Positions 9,873 through 17,806 are shown, numbered from the stretch's first letter. The stretch: 32,037 nt of DNA from Sebaldella sp. S0638 (GCF_024158605.1 NZ_JAMZGM010000046.1:1-32037); one strand, 5' to 3'. Numbers and translations: made by a program. The notes: generated by a model not told the origin, from the sequence alone.

Positions 9873-10502
9873 CTAGCTTATACTCACTACTCCTATACCA
9901 TAATTTATCTCTTCTATTTTTCTGCTTAACTCCCTATTTCTTAGTTTTGTACATCCGGAAATCAATTTAAAACTCCTGTCAATTGCTCTTGTTATTTTCT
10001 TTCCCATACTGTGCTTTATGTTCCTTCTATCTATTTTCCTTACTTCTTTTTCCAAGTCTTCAAAGTATTCTCTTAATTCTTCACCTTTCAACTGCATACT
10101 TTCTTCAGTAATATTTTCCTCAAGAAAACTTTTTATCCCGGTATTATCAATCCCCAAATCTATTAATCCCACGAGCTCTTTAAACTTTTCTTCATTCTGA
10201 TTTTGAAGTTTGTTTATCCAACCCAGTAAAATTACTGGCAGACTTTCTACTATTCTCTTACCTGTTTCCTTCTCCATTAACTCATAGAGCTCATACCTGT
10301 TTATGTCCCTGTTCAGAGTACTCACACTGTATCCTGTTTTAAAACTCCACTCTTCAAAATCCTGATAACAGTTCATTTTCTCTCTTATTTCCTTACAATC
10401 TTTCCCTCTAATTAATGTTTCAGACAAGGATTTTTGCTTCTCATTCTTTAATCTTTCCGCTGTTTTACTACATTTCTCTGCTAAATTAAGTTTTTCTTTC
10501 AT
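9873..10502 (-). CDS. Unrecognised 209-residue cytoplasmic protein, possible HTH
   Basis: The start ATG 10500-10502 follows AAAGGAGG at ideal distance. There is no signal peptide or membrane segment. The first ~35 residues are a basic helical stretch. Residues ~36-75 (KEIREKMNCYQDFEEWSFKT through GYSVSTLNRDINRYELYELM) look like a DNA-binding helix-turn-helix of the kind in plasmid or phage regulators, where TGYSVSTLNRDINRY would be the recognition part. The centre and C-terminus are charged helices (EELREYFEDLEKEVRKIDRR). I do not recognise the family. It sits upstream of cdiA in the same direction, 210 bases apart, so it could regulate that gene, but nothing proves it. It has its own promoter and a hairpin in the leader. 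Confidence 0.6.
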   Translation of the reverse strand: MKEKLNLAEKCSKTAERLKNEKQKSLSETLIRGKDCKEIREKMNCYQDFEEWSFKTGYSVSTLNRDINRYELYELMEKETGKRIVESLPVILLGWINKLQNQNEEKFKELVGLIDLGIDNTGIKSFLEENITEESMQLKGEELREYFEDLEKEVRKIDRRNIKHSMGKKITRAIDRSFKLISGCTKLRNRELSRKIEEINYGIGVVSIS

Positions 10503-10528
10503 AAATCCTCCTTTGCCATTTCCTTTTA

Positions 10529-10570
10529 TTAAAAAAGCCGATGATTATATTTCGTTATAACTATCGACTT
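10529..10570 (-). terminator. Terminator-like leader hairpin before the 209-residue gene
   Basis: Minus strand AAGTCGAT (from 10570) pairs with ATCGGCTT (to 10535): 8 pairs with one G-U, a 20-base loop, then TTTTTT. It lies between the predicted transcription start (~10574) and the SD of the downstream gene. It may be an attenuator for that gene or a terminator for anything transcribed from upstream. Confidence 0.5.
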
Positions 10571-10580
10571 CACTTTATAT

Positions 10581-10609
10581 ATTTTACTATACCGTTAGTT
10601 AATTGTCAA
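10581..10609 (-). promoter_or_regulatory. Promoter of the 209-residue gene
   Basis: TTGACA at 10604-10609, 17 bases, then TAAAAT at 10581-10586 on the minus strand. The predicted start is near 10574, giving a ~70-base leader. Confidence 0.65.
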
Positions 10610-10754
10610 TTTCTAATATATCTATTTTCAGATAATTTACATTTACATTTATTAATTAATTTACTAAAATAATATTTTTTATTTCCTCCTTATTTTTTAG
10701 GCAAAGTGTCAGGTTTTTTTATAGTGATCTAACAGTTGTTTTAGTACATCCTCA

Positions 10755-10886
10755 TTACTGTGCTTTCTTAATTTTTTTTACATTATAACCTAAATTTTTC
10801 AAGCCTTTAGCCCAACTGTCACCCCTGTTAGAAACTGCATTAACCGAATAAACACTTTTGTCTGAATCAAAGCTTCTTTTGGACAT
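10755..10886 (-). pseudogene. 43-codon ORF, probably a gene remnant
   Basis: ATG 10884-10886 opens a 43-residue basic peptide (SVYSVNAVSNRGDSWAKGLK in the middle, KKIKKAQ at the end) closed by TAA 10755-10757. There is no SD, and an in-frame TAA lies five codons upstream. The composition is protein-like rather than random, resembling the last part of a globular domain, so I read it as a C-terminal relic, perhaps of another toxin or immunity gene. The surrounding 10610-10967 holds no other gene that I can support. Confidence 0.3.
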
Positions 10887-10902
10887 ACCAGAATTTTTTT
10901 AT

Positions 10903-10944
10903 AAAATAAAAATATCAAATATACTTTAACATGCATATTTGATA
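10903..10944 (-). terminator. Terminator of the outer-membrane protein gene
   Basis: Perfect 10-bp inverted repeat TATCAAATAT (10913-10922) / ATATTTGATA (10935-10944), 12-base loop, followed on the minus strand by TTTTATTTTA. It lies 24 bases after the stop of the beta-barrel gene. Confidence 0.6.
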
Positions 10945-10967
10945 CTATTATTTATACTTTCTTTTTA

Positions 10968-11642
10968 TTAAAATTCAAACTGATATCCAAATGATAGAGT
11001 CAGCTTCTGTACATCAAAATCATAGTCATGACTAAATCCTTCTTTATCAGTATAATTATATATTTTCTCTTCTGCTTTAGAATATGTTATATCATATGTC
11101 AGATCTACTAAAAAGTTCTTATACTCTACTCCAAATCCTAATCCGTAATACATCCCATTCTTCATTTCAGAGTTATATTCTTCTACCAATCTTCCGTCGT
11201 AGAAATTAGTTAACTTTACACTTGTATCTCCAGAGTTTATTGAATATCCCAAATTAGCCTTAACATACGGATTAATCCCTGTTGGATTTCTAAAAACATA
11301 TCTTGCTGTTATGTATAACGGTATACTTGATAAATTACCAGAATCATAGATGTAATCTAAATTTTCTTTTGTTGCTCTTACATTCCCCGGTTGATCCATG
11401 TTGCTTAGTCCGTATTCCAAACCAGCACCTATCTGTAAATTTGGAAATACTTCCCTTCTATATTCTACTCCCAGACGTAATCCATTCTCCACAAACTTGT
11501 CTAAATCATATTCAGAATAAATATCTTCATCAAAATTAGTAACACTTGATAAATCATATCCTCCTCTTACTTCTATAATATTTCCCTCTGCATAAGCCAA
11601 TGAACCAGCTAATATTCCAATAATCAGCAATATTTTTTTCAT
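10968..11642 (-). CDS. Outer-membrane beta-barrel protein
   Basis: A 224-residue precursor. ATG 11640-11642 follows TAGGAGGAAAA. Residues 1-19 are a clear signal peptide (MKKILLIIGILAGSLAYAEG). The mature part alternates short amphipathic strands such as NGLRLGVEYRREV, QIGAGLEYGL, PLYITARYVF, YVKANLGYSI, YYGLGFGVEYKNFLVDLTYD and the closing KLTLSFGYQFEF. The C-terminal phenylalanine is the usual BAM signal. Size and strand count (about 8) fit the OmpW/OmpA-barrel-like 'outer membrane beta-barrel' families common in fusobacteria; a precise function cannot be read. It is a single gene with its own promoter and terminator. Confidence 0.85.
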   Translation of the reverse strand: MKKILLIIGILAGSLAYAEGNIIEVRGGYDLSSVTNFDEDIYSEYDLDKFVENGLRLGVEYRREVFPNLQIGAGLEYGLSNMDQPGNVRATKENLDYIYDSGNLSSIPLYITARYVFRNPTGINPYVKANLGYSINSGDTSVKLTNFYDGRLVEEYNSEMKNGMYYGLGFGVEYKNFLVDLTYDITYSKAEEKIYNYTDKEGFSHDYDFDVQKLTLSFGYQFEF

Positions 11643-11681
11643 TTTTCCTCCTAATATTAATTATTTTTTCAATAAATTATT

Positions 11682-11709
11682 AGTATCATATATCACTGAT
11701 AAATGTCAA
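11682..11709 (-). promoter_or_regulatory. Promoter of the outer-membrane protein gene
   Basis: Minus strand TTGACA (11704-11709), 16 bases, GATACT (11682-11687), about 40 bases upstream of the start codon. Confidence 0.55.
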
Positions 11710-11735
11710 TTACTTTTAAAATTTTAATACAATAT

Positions 11736-11755
11736 TTAATTTTCCGGAAAATTAA
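11736..11755. promoter_or_regulatory. 20-bp perfect palindrome upstream of the OMP promoter
   Basis: TTAATTTTCCGGAAAATTAA is fully self-complementary and lies 27 bases upstream of the OMP -35 box and 127 bases beyond the methyltransferase stop codon. With no loop and no T-run it is a better candidate for a dimeric regulator site than for a terminator. The rest of 11756-11881 is AT-rich without visible genes. Confidence 0.45.
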
Positions 11756-11881
11756 TATACACCTGTATCTTCTACATTTTCTACTCTTAAAATTCTATAT
11801 ACTTTTTTATTCTCCAGGCTTTCCAAAATTTTTATTATATAGAAAGTTTAATTTACAGAAAATTTTAGCACTCCCTCGAAA

Positions 11882-12661
11882 TTATATCTTCTGCAAAAGC
11901 CACGTTACGCCTTTTACATTTTCTTCAAGATCTTCATATTCATTTTTCTGGCTTTGAATATAACCTGTAAATATGCTTTTCTTTTCCGGAAACTTCTTTA
12001 TCAGCTCTTCCGCTCTTTTTTCTATAAACGCCATCTCTGCATCACTGCCGACTTCCTGCTCTGCGCTGACTGTTATTTCAGCGGCAACTCTCAAACCTAA
12101 TTTTTCAAATATACAAAGCCACTCATCATAAGGCAGATACTCATAATTTTTATACTTTATACTCTCAGCGGAACTAATCAGATAAGCTTCATCAATCAAT
12201 ATAAAGCCATTATCCTTTATAGTCTTTTTCAATTTCCTCAGTGTTTCCTCTGGATTCCCCAAGACATTTCCCACAGCTCCAAAAATCACAATATCATAAT
12301 CTTTTTCCATAGTAACTGCCTCATTTATATCTCCCAAAACAAATTCGCACAAATGCGAAACTTCATATTCCACACTTTTCTTTCGGGCGAATTCTATAAA
12401 ATCACCGATTATGTCAATTCCTTTTACATGAATCCCCAGGCTTTCCGCCAGCTTCACAGAAACAGCCCCTTTACCGCACCCAAGATCCAGCACTTCAAAA
12501 TTTTCATAATGCTTTATATTTTTTCTGATTAATTCTTCCATATCGTAAGGGCTGCTGCCTATTTCCCATAAATCACAAAGCAGATACGGAATATATTCAA
12601 GCAGTTCTGTTGTTTCTGCAGTAAGTGATTTTGCCAGTTTTTCCTCAGTCTCTTTTTCCAT
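11882..12661 (-). CDS. Class I SAM-dependent methyltransferase
   Basis: A 259-residue protein. I place the start at ATG 12659-12661 (MEKETEEK) because AGGAGGTGTTT precedes it; an ATG ten codons upstream has no SD. Motif I is FEVLDLGCGKGAVSVKLA at residues ~55-72, motif II the acidic KGIDI about 15 residues later, then a LGDIN segment and IVIFGAVGNVLG, which together form a Rossmann SAM-binding fold. KDNGFILIDEAYLI is the typical post-IV strand. The substrate cannot be told: the fold is shared by ubiquinone/menaquinone-type (UbiE-like) and small-molecule methyltransferases. There are no membrane segments. It is transcribed alone, divergent from the symporter gene. Confidence 0.85.
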   Translation of the reverse strand: MEKETEEKLAKSLTAETTELLEYIPYLLCDLWEIGSSPYDMEELIRKNIKHYENFEVLDLGCGKGAVSVKLAESLGIHVKGIDIIGDFIEFARKKSVEYEVSHLCEFVLGDINEAVTMEKDYDIVIFGAVGNVLGNPEETLRKLKKTIKDNGFILIDEAYLISSAESIKYKNYEYLPYDEWLCIFEKLGLRVAAEITVSAEQEVGSDAEMAFIEKRAEELIKKFPEKKSIFTGYIQSQKNEYEDLEENVKGVTWLLQKI

Positions 12662-12749
12662 AAACACCTCCTGTTTTTTATATAATAACATTTAAATACC
12701 AAAAGTTTAAGTACTCAAATTTTCCCAGCTTTCATTACATATATAAAAC

Positions 12750-12763
12750 TTATCTTAAGATAA
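12750..12763. promoter_or_regulatory. 14-bp palindrome in the divergent promoter region
   Basis: TTATCTTAAGATAA is perfectly self-complementary and lies between the divergent methyltransferase and symporter genes, roughly midway. An operator is possible. The symporter -10 probably lies in the TATAAAATATGATAAAAT stretch at 12786-12803. Confidence 0.35.
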
Positions 12764-12842
12764 AATATTGTTATTTTTATAAATGTATAAAATATGATAA
12801 AATCTAGGAAACGTTATTACTAATTAAGAGGAGAGAACATTT

Positions 12843-14174
12843 ATGGAGAATTTTATTCAGTTGTTAAATAAAATTAATGACTTCGTCTGGGGGTTACCCC
12901 TCATAATACTGCTGCTTGGAACAGGGATATATTACACGTTCCTGCTGAAAGGGCTTCAGTTTAGAAAACTTGGTCATTCATTATATTTAGCATTTATCAA
13001 AAGAAAAGAAGAAGGAAACAGCGGAGAAGGAGATATTTCACACTTTCAGGCATTAATGACTGCACTTGCAGGAACTGTGGGAACTGGTAATATCGCAGGA
13101 GTTGCCGGAGCAATATCTGTAGGCGGTCCGGGTGCATTATTCTGGATGTGGATGACAGGATTTTTCGGTATGGCTACTAAATACAGCGAAGCTGTCCTTG
13201 CGGTGAAGTATAGAAAAGTTGATGAAAACGGAAATATGATCGGCGGTCCTATGTACTATCTTCAGGAAGGGCTTAACTCAAAATTTCTCGGGGTACTATT
13301 TGCAATATTTGCTGTTATTGCCTCATTCGGTATAGGTAATACTGTTCAGGTATCAGAAGTAGCCTCTGCCATGAAAACGAGTTTTAATGTAGATCAGAGA
13401 ATCACAGGACTCATTCTTCTTGTTCTCACAGGTTCGGTTATCCTTGGGGGAATTCAGAGAATAGGACGTTTTACATCTGCCATAGTACCCACAATGATTA
13501 TTTTTTATGTGGTAAGTTCTCTTATTATTATATTTATGCATTATGACAAAGTAATTCCCGCATTTATTCTGATTTTTAAATCGGCATTTATTCCACAGGC
13601 GGCTATCGGAGGGACATTTGGTGCTCTTCTTAGTAAGACCATACAAAAAGGTGTCTCACGTGGTATATTTTCCAATGAGTCGGGTCTGGGAAGTTCTCCT
13701 ATTGCTGCAGCTGCAGCAAAAACAAATGATCCTGTTTCACAGGCACTTGTTTCAATGACACAGACTTTTATTGATACTATTATAGTTTGTACCATGACAG
13801 GTCTTATTATAGTTATGAGCGGAGCTACAGAAGGTACAGGAGCAGTTCTCACGGAAAGAGCCTTTAGTATTCTTCTGCCGGGAGAATTGGGAGGAATTAT
13901 AGTTACTGTAAGTTTGATATTTTTTGCTTACTCCACAATACTCGGCTGGGCATATTACGGTGAAAAAGCACTTGAGTACCTCGCAGGAGAAAAATCTATC
14001 ATGGTCTACAGAATTGTTTTTACACTTGCGATTTATCTCGGGATAATATTCAGCAAGGGCGTCTGGGTATTTTCCGACATTGCCAATGGTCTGATGGCGC
14101 TTCCGAACCTTATAGGTCTTTTATTCCTTGCCAAAGTGGTAAAAAGTGAAACAAACAGATTTCTGAATAAATAA
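12843..14174 (+). CDS. Sodium:alanine/glycine symporter family (AGCS) transporter
   Basis: A 443-residue integral membrane protein with about ten hydrophobic segments. ATG follows AAGAGGAGAGAACATTT. The family signature is clear: FQALMTALAGTVGTGNIAGV (about residues 75-95), AISVGGPGALFWMWMTGFFG and MATKYSEAVLAVKYR. The central SNESGLGSSPIAAAAAKTND and FIDTIIVCTMTGL are also AGCS hallmarks. The length fits the family (about 440-490). It should import alanine, glycine or a related small amino acid with Na+. It is a monocistronic gene ending in a strong terminator. The exact substrate is not readable. Confidence 0.93.
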   Translation: MENFIQLLNKINDFVWGLPLIILLLGTGIYYTFLLKGLQFRKLGHSLYLAFIKRKEEGNSGEGDISHFQALMTALAGTVGTGNIAGVAGAISVGGPGALFWMWMTGFFGMATKYSEAVLAVKYRKVDENGNMIGGPMYYLQEGLNSKFLGVLFAIFAVIASFGIGNTVQVSEVASAMKTSFNVDQRITGLILLVLTGSVILGGIQRIGRFTSAIVPTMIIFYVVSSLIIIFMHYDKVIPAFILIFKSAFIPQAAIGGTFGALLSKTIQKGVSRGIFSNESGLGSSPIAAAAAKTNDPVSQALVSMTQTFIDTIIVCTMTGLIIVMSGATEGTGAVLTERAFSILLPGELGGIIVTVSLIFFAYSTILGWAYYGEKALEYLAGEKSIMVYRIVFTLAIYLGIIFSKGVWVFSDIANGLMALPNLIGLLFLAKVVKSETNRFLNK

Positions 14175-14192
14175 AAACAATATATACTTATT

Positions 14193-14220
14193 AAACCGGA
14201 AGGCATTCTTCCGGTTTTTA
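14193..14220 (+). terminator. Rho-independent terminator of the symporter gene
   Basis: Perfect 10-bp stem AAACCGGAAG / CTTCCGGTTT with loop GCATT, followed by TTTA. Confidence 0.9.
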
Positions 14221-14236
14221 TGTTACGGTATTTCCT

Positions 14237-14264
14237 TTACAAGTCAGAAAAATTCATGTATTAT
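14237..14264 (+). promoter_or_regulatory. Promoter of the aldo-keto reductase gene
   Basis: TTACAA (14237-14242), 16 bases, TATTAT (14259-14264), leaving a ~90-base leader before the start codon. Confidence 0.45.
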
Positions 14265-14362
14265 TATATTATCAGAACTGTTTTGGAGACAGATTTCTTT
14301 ATAAAGTGTCTGTTTACCAACAGCATGCTGAAATATTTTGTTACTGAATGGAGATGAATGTA

Positions 14363-15361
14363 ATGCTTTACCTCGCTGATGAAAAAAGATACACTTCCAT
14401 GAAATATAACAGGTGTGGAAGAAGCGGATTAAAACTGCCTGCCATTTCTTTGGGACTTTGGCATAATTTCGGTACCATGGACAAATATGAAAATATGCGT
14501 GAAATGATAAGAACTGCGTTTGATCTGGGAATAACACACTTTGACCTTGCTAATAACTACGGCCCTGTTCTGGGATCTGCAGAAGAAAATTTTGGGAGAA
14601 TGCTGGCCGATGATCTGAAACCATATCGTGACGAGCTTATTATATCTTCAAAAGCCGGTTATACTATGTGGCCCGAACCATACGGCGACTGGGGGTCTAA
14701 AAAATACCTGATTTCCAGTCTTGATCAAAGTCTGAAAAGAATGGGACTGGACTATGTAGATATATTTTATTCGCACAGATTTGATCCTGATACTCCTCTT
14801 GAAGAAACTATGGGTGCTCTTGCACAGATAGTACGTCAGGGTAAGGCTTTATATGTTGGTCTTTCGAACTATACTGCGGAGCAGACAAAAGAAGCAGACA
14901 GAATCCTGAGTGAACTTGGAATAAAATGTCTTATACACCAGCCGAGATATTCAATGTTTGAAAGATGGATAGAAGACGGACTGCAGGATGTGCTTTCGGA
15001 AAAAGGAATAGGAAGTATAGCTTTCTGCCCGCTGGCACAAGGACTTCTTACCAATAAATATATAAACGGCGTACCGGAAGATTCTAGAGCCGGGAAGCCA
15101 TGGGAGATTTCATTAAATTCTGAAAGTATAACTGCTGATAAAATAGAAAAAGTAAGAAAGCTTGATGAAATAGCCAAAAAAAGAAACCAAAGTCTTGCAC
15201 AAATGGCTCTTGCATGGACTCTGCGCGGCGGGAAAGTAACTTCTGCATTAATAGGTGCCAGCAAATCGAGCCAGATCGTAGAAAATGTGCATGCACTGGA
15301 TAATCTTGAATTCAGCAGAGAAGAACTGGAAGCTGTGGAAAATATACTAAAAGGTGTGTAA
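14363..15361 (+). CDS. gpr: Aldo-keto reductase, YghZ/Gpr type
   Basis: A 332-residue cytoplasmic NADPH-dependent oxidoreductase closely like E. coli YghZ/Gpr (L-glyceraldehyde 3-phosphate reductase). The N-terminus MLYLADEKRY aligns with the E. coli MVWLANPERY, and GGAG precedes ATG 14363, so I prefer this start to the one five codons upstream. Catalytic tetrad residues are visible: D61 and Y66 in HFDLANNYGP, K97 in IISSKAGY, H138 in IFYSHRFD. SAEENFGRML, YLISSLDQSLKRMGL, FCPLAQGLLTNKYINGVP and the cofactor segment SALIGASKSSQIVENV are conserved. The known role is reduction of L-glyceraldehyde 3-phosphate and methylglyoxal-type aldehydes; here that is by homology. Monocistronic. Confidence 0.9.
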   Translation: MLYLADEKRYTSMKYNRCGRSGLKLPAISLGLWHNFGTMDKYENMREMIRTAFDLGITHFDLANNYGPVLGSAEENFGRMLADDLKPYRDELIISSKAGYTMWPEPYGDWGSKKYLISSLDQSLKRMGLDYVDIFYSHRFDPDTPLEETMGALAQIVRQGKALYVGLSNYTAEQTKEADRILSELGIKCLIHQPRYSMFERWIEDGLQDVLSEKGIGSIAFCPLAQGLLTNKYINGVPEDSRAGKPWEISLNSESITADKIEKVRKLDEIAKKRNQSLAQMALAWTLRGGKVTSALIGASKSSQIVENVHALDNLEFSREELEAVENILKGV

Positions 15362-15402
15362 ATTTTATTTTATGATAATTTTACAGTCTTTTGATAAAAT
15401 AA

Positions 15403-15440
15403 AAAAACAGAGTATATGAGGATTTACATGCTCTGTTTTT
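15403..15440 (+). terminator. Terminator of the aldo-keto reductase gene
   Basis: Stem AAAAACAGAG (15403-15412) / CTCTGTTTTT (15431-15440) with an 18-base loop; the T-run is part of the second arm. It begins 41 bases after the stop. Confidence 0.75.
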
Positions 15441-15671
15441 CTTGACTAAAATTATTGAGTATATTTTCAAAAACCTATAAAAGGTTCTGTTAATATTAAC
15501 TGATTATTTTACATTTCAAATATATATGATAAATTTCTTTTCTAATTTAAACGATCTGAAAATTTCTGAATAAAATAACATTATTTTAGCACTATTTATT
15601 GTTCTTGATTATTATACATGAAATGAATGCTTTTGTCGATTAAATTTTTTTACCAAATCTTTGCTCAAAAG

Positions 15672-15715
15672 AATACCGGCCTCCTAAAATCTAATGATTG
15701 CAGGGAACCGGTATT
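15672..15715 (-). terminator. Inverted repeat, possible terminator after the PHP gene
   Basis: AATACCGG (15672-15679) / CCGGTATT (15708-15715) enclose 28 bases. It lies 26 bases beyond the stop of the minus-strand PHP gene, and a short T-rich tract follows on the minus strand. The remainder of 15441-15740 is AT-rich and shows no gene. Confidence 0.45.
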
Positions 15716-15740
15716 ATTATATTTAATTTTTTTTGTGATG

Positions 15741-16634
15741 TTATTTTATATTTCTTATGAAATTTTCTATTATTTTTTTCTCGGTATTTTTATCACAGCC
15801 GCAGCCTCCAAGCTGTATGGCAGGCTTGGTTTTCCCGTGAAAATCACTTCCGCACGTTATGATACAGCCTCTTTTTTCTGCTTCTTCCCTGTAAAATGAA
15901 ATCTGCTCACCGCTGTGATAACTGCTGTATACTTCCATCCCTTTTACCCCTGAGTCCAAAATTCCGTCGAACAGCTTCTTATCCTCATGAATATTTTTTC
16001 CCGGATGTGCCAGAATCGGTATTCCTCCTGCTCTGTTTATCAGATCTACTGCTTCTTTTAACGAAATATAGCTGATTGGTATATATGCAGGCTTTCCCTG
16101 TGCACATATATCCCAGTAAAAATTCACATATGGATTATCACTTCTGGAACCACCTTCAAGATAAGGCTTTATCAGAGAATTATCTTTATTTTCAGGTTCG
16201 TAAATAGATGCTTCTGCTATATCTTCTCCGATAATAATGCCGTTTTTCATAATCTTGTTCAGTTTGTCACGGTTAACATATATTCCTGTTTCCTCCACAA
16301 GTCTCAGCCTTTCAGGACTTGCTTTTTTCTCCTGTCCGAGTATACTCTCTTCCAGCGCTTCAAACTCTTTCATACTGTAATCAATATAATACCCAAGTAC
16401 ATGAAGATCTACTCCCTCATATGTACAGTCTATCTCTATTGCAGGCACTACTTCTACACCCAGTTCATTCCCGGTATTTACAGCTTCTTCCACCCCCTTG
16501 ACAGAATTATGGTCTGCTACGGCTATATACTTCAAACCGGCATCCTTACACATCTGTACCAGTACAGACGGCTTGAATTCCCCGTCATCACTATACATAG
16601 TGTGCATGTGAAGATCAATAATATTTTTTATCAT
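15741..16634 (-). CDS. PHP-domain metal-dependent phosphoesterase
   Basis: A 297-residue cytoplasmic enzyme with the complete PHP metal-ligand set: DLHMHTMYSDDG at residues 7-18 (H9, H11, D16), ADHNSV at 40-45 (D41, H42), E67 in VPAIEID, H78 in DLHVLGYYID, H in ILAHPGKN, and the closing GSDFHGK. Length and order match E. coli YciV/RNase AM (293 residues), a PHP nuclease/nucleotide phosphatase, but the substrate of this group varies. ATG 16632-16634 follows GGAGGGAAAGA. It is 23 bases downstream of the ROK gene and co-directional, so one operon is likely; the ROK link hints at a carbohydrate-related substrate, which is inference. Confidence 0.85.
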   Translation of the reverse strand: MIKNIIDLHMHTMYSDDGEFKPSVLVQMCKDAGLKYIAVADHNSVKGVEEAVNTGNELGVEVVPAIEIDCTYEGVDLHVLGYYIDYSMKEFEALEESILGQEKKASPERLRLVEETGIYVNRDKLNKIMKNGIIIGEDIAEASIYEPENKDNSLIKPYLEGGSRSDNPYVNFYWDICAQGKPAYIPISYISLKEAVDLINRAGGIPILAHPGKNIHEDKKLFDGILDSGVKGMEVYSSYHSGEQISFYREEAEKRGCIITCGSDFHGKTKPAIQLGGCGCDKNTEKKIIENFIRNIK

Positions 16635-16657
16635 TTCTTTCCCTCCGTTTTCTTTAT

Positions 16658-17686
16658 TTATAATCCTATATTTTTATGCATTAACTGAGTGCCGAGAGTG
16701 CTTATCCCCCTGAAATAATCCTCTGAGCTGTCTTCTTTGAATATTACTTCGGGAAAACTCCCCTCCGGCATATATTCCCTGCATTTTTTTACTACAGAGT
16801 CAAGAAACTCTTCCCTGAATCTTTTTCCTCTCATAATAATAATATCAGGATTTATAGTGTAGTTTATTATCAGAATGAGCTTTACCAGAGCCTCTGTATA
16901 TTCTGCATCTCCGCATTTTTCGTTAATAATATCATCTACTGTTTTCATTCCGTCTACAGGAATAAATCCAAACTCACCTGCGAAATTGTCTCTTCCCCTT
17001 ATAATCTCACCGTTTGAAATAATTCCTGCTCCTGTACAGTCTTCTGCAAATTCTATATATACAGAACTCAGATTTTCAAAATTACTGTTTTTATTTTCCT
17101 CTGCAAAATTTATGCTGAAACCAAAAACTGTGGAATTCAGATCATTTTCCAATATAACAGGTATACCGAACTTATTTTGCATAAAATCTCCTATATCATT
17201 TATAATCCATTCCTTATTCAGCCCGCTTACTAAATATCCGCCGTTTTTCACAATTCCGGGGACACCCAGTGCAATGGACTTTATTACTTTCTGTTTCAAT
17301 GCCTGTTCCGTAAAATCCGTTATTGCTTCCTGAATATCTTTATCCTTTATGTTTAGTTCACCGCTGTCTGTTTTTTCATTTAGAATATTTGAAATTATAT
17401 ATTTAACACTTTTACTCTCTATACAAAAGGCAAGGCTGTGATATTTTTCCTTATTAAAGTAATATCTTTCCGCCTTTCGCCCGCCGCTTGATTCTTCAAA
17501 GCCTCCCGTGATTATATCACCGTTTTCAATTAATTCTGTGAGAATAGTTCCTACTGTAGTGAGACTTATATTTGTCAGAGCAGCTATATTTGACCTTGTT
17601 ATCATGGGATTTTCCAAAATAACTTTTTTTATTTCTGAAATATTCAGTTCTTTCATAAATTTAGGTTTTCCGGTTATTTTTTTCAT
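16658..17686 (-). CDS. ROK-family transcriptional regulator
   Basis: A 342-residue protein with an N-terminal winged helix (KEL NISEIKKVILEN, then TRSNIAALTNISLTTVGTIL and GGRKAERYYFN, residues ~10-75) and a C-terminal ROK/actin-like fold (SIALGVPGIVKNGGYLVSGL, ILENDLNSTVFGF, FAGEFGFIPVDG). I choose ATG 17684-17686 (MKKITGKP), since GAGG lies six bases before it inside the codons of an alternative start at 17698. The DxGxT kinase motif and the CxCGxxGCxE zinc motif of NagC/glucokinase-type ROK proteins are both missing, so it is a regulator, not a kinase, and degenerate for its family. It should repress its own operon through the palindrome at 17708-17744; the ligand is probably a sugar or sugar phosphate. 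Confidence 0.88.
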   Translation of the reverse strand: MKKITGKPKFMKELNISEIKKVILENPMITRSNIAALTNISLTTVGTILTELIENGDIITGGFEESSGGRKAERYYFNKEKYHSLAFCIESKSVKYIISNILNEKTDSGELNIKDKDIQEAITDFTEQALKQKVIKSIALGVPGIVKNGGYLVSGLNKEWIINDIGDFMQNKFGIPVILENDLNSTVFGFSINFAEENKNSNFENLSSVYIEFAEDCTGAGIISNGEIIRGRDNFAGEFGFIPVDGMKTVDDIINEKCGDAEYTEALVKLILIINYTINPDIIIMRGKRFREEFLDSVVKKCREYMPEGSFPEVIFKEDSSEDYFRGISTLGTQLMHKNIGL

Positions 17687-17707
17687 TTTATACCTCATAA
17701 AGTTTTT

Positions 17708-17744
17708 AAATATACTTTTAAAATAATCTTTTAAAAGTATATTT
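17708..17744. promoter_or_regulatory. Large inverted-repeat operator of the ROK gene
   Basis: AAATATACTTTTAAAA (17708-17723), spacer TAATC, then its exact complement TTTTAAAAGTATATTT (17729-17744): a 16-bp perfect inverted repeat. It occupies the predicted +1 to about +32 of the ROK transcript, directly next to the -10 box. ROK repressors bind AT-rich palindromes of this kind, so autorepression is likely. Confidence 0.7.
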
Positions 17745-17745
17745 T

Positions 17746-17774
17746 ATTTTACTACAAAAAATAAATTTGGTCAA
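17746..17774 (-). promoter_or_regulatory. Promoter of the ROK-PHP operon
   Basis: Minus strand TTGACC (17769-17774), 17 bases, TAAAAT (17746-17751), with the predicted start near 17739 inside the palindrome. Confidence 0.7.
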
Positions 17775-17806
17775 TCACTTTTATTTTTTTGTCTTATTCA
17801 AATCTC

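Noticed and set aside
13353-13852. Minus-strand open frames inside the symporter gene
   Set aside because: Antisense to a clear AGCS coding region; no SD.
15627-15899. 90-codon plus-strand frame between the reductase and PHP genes
   Set aside because: It runs into the PHP gene antisense, has no SD, and its composition follows the AT-rich gap.
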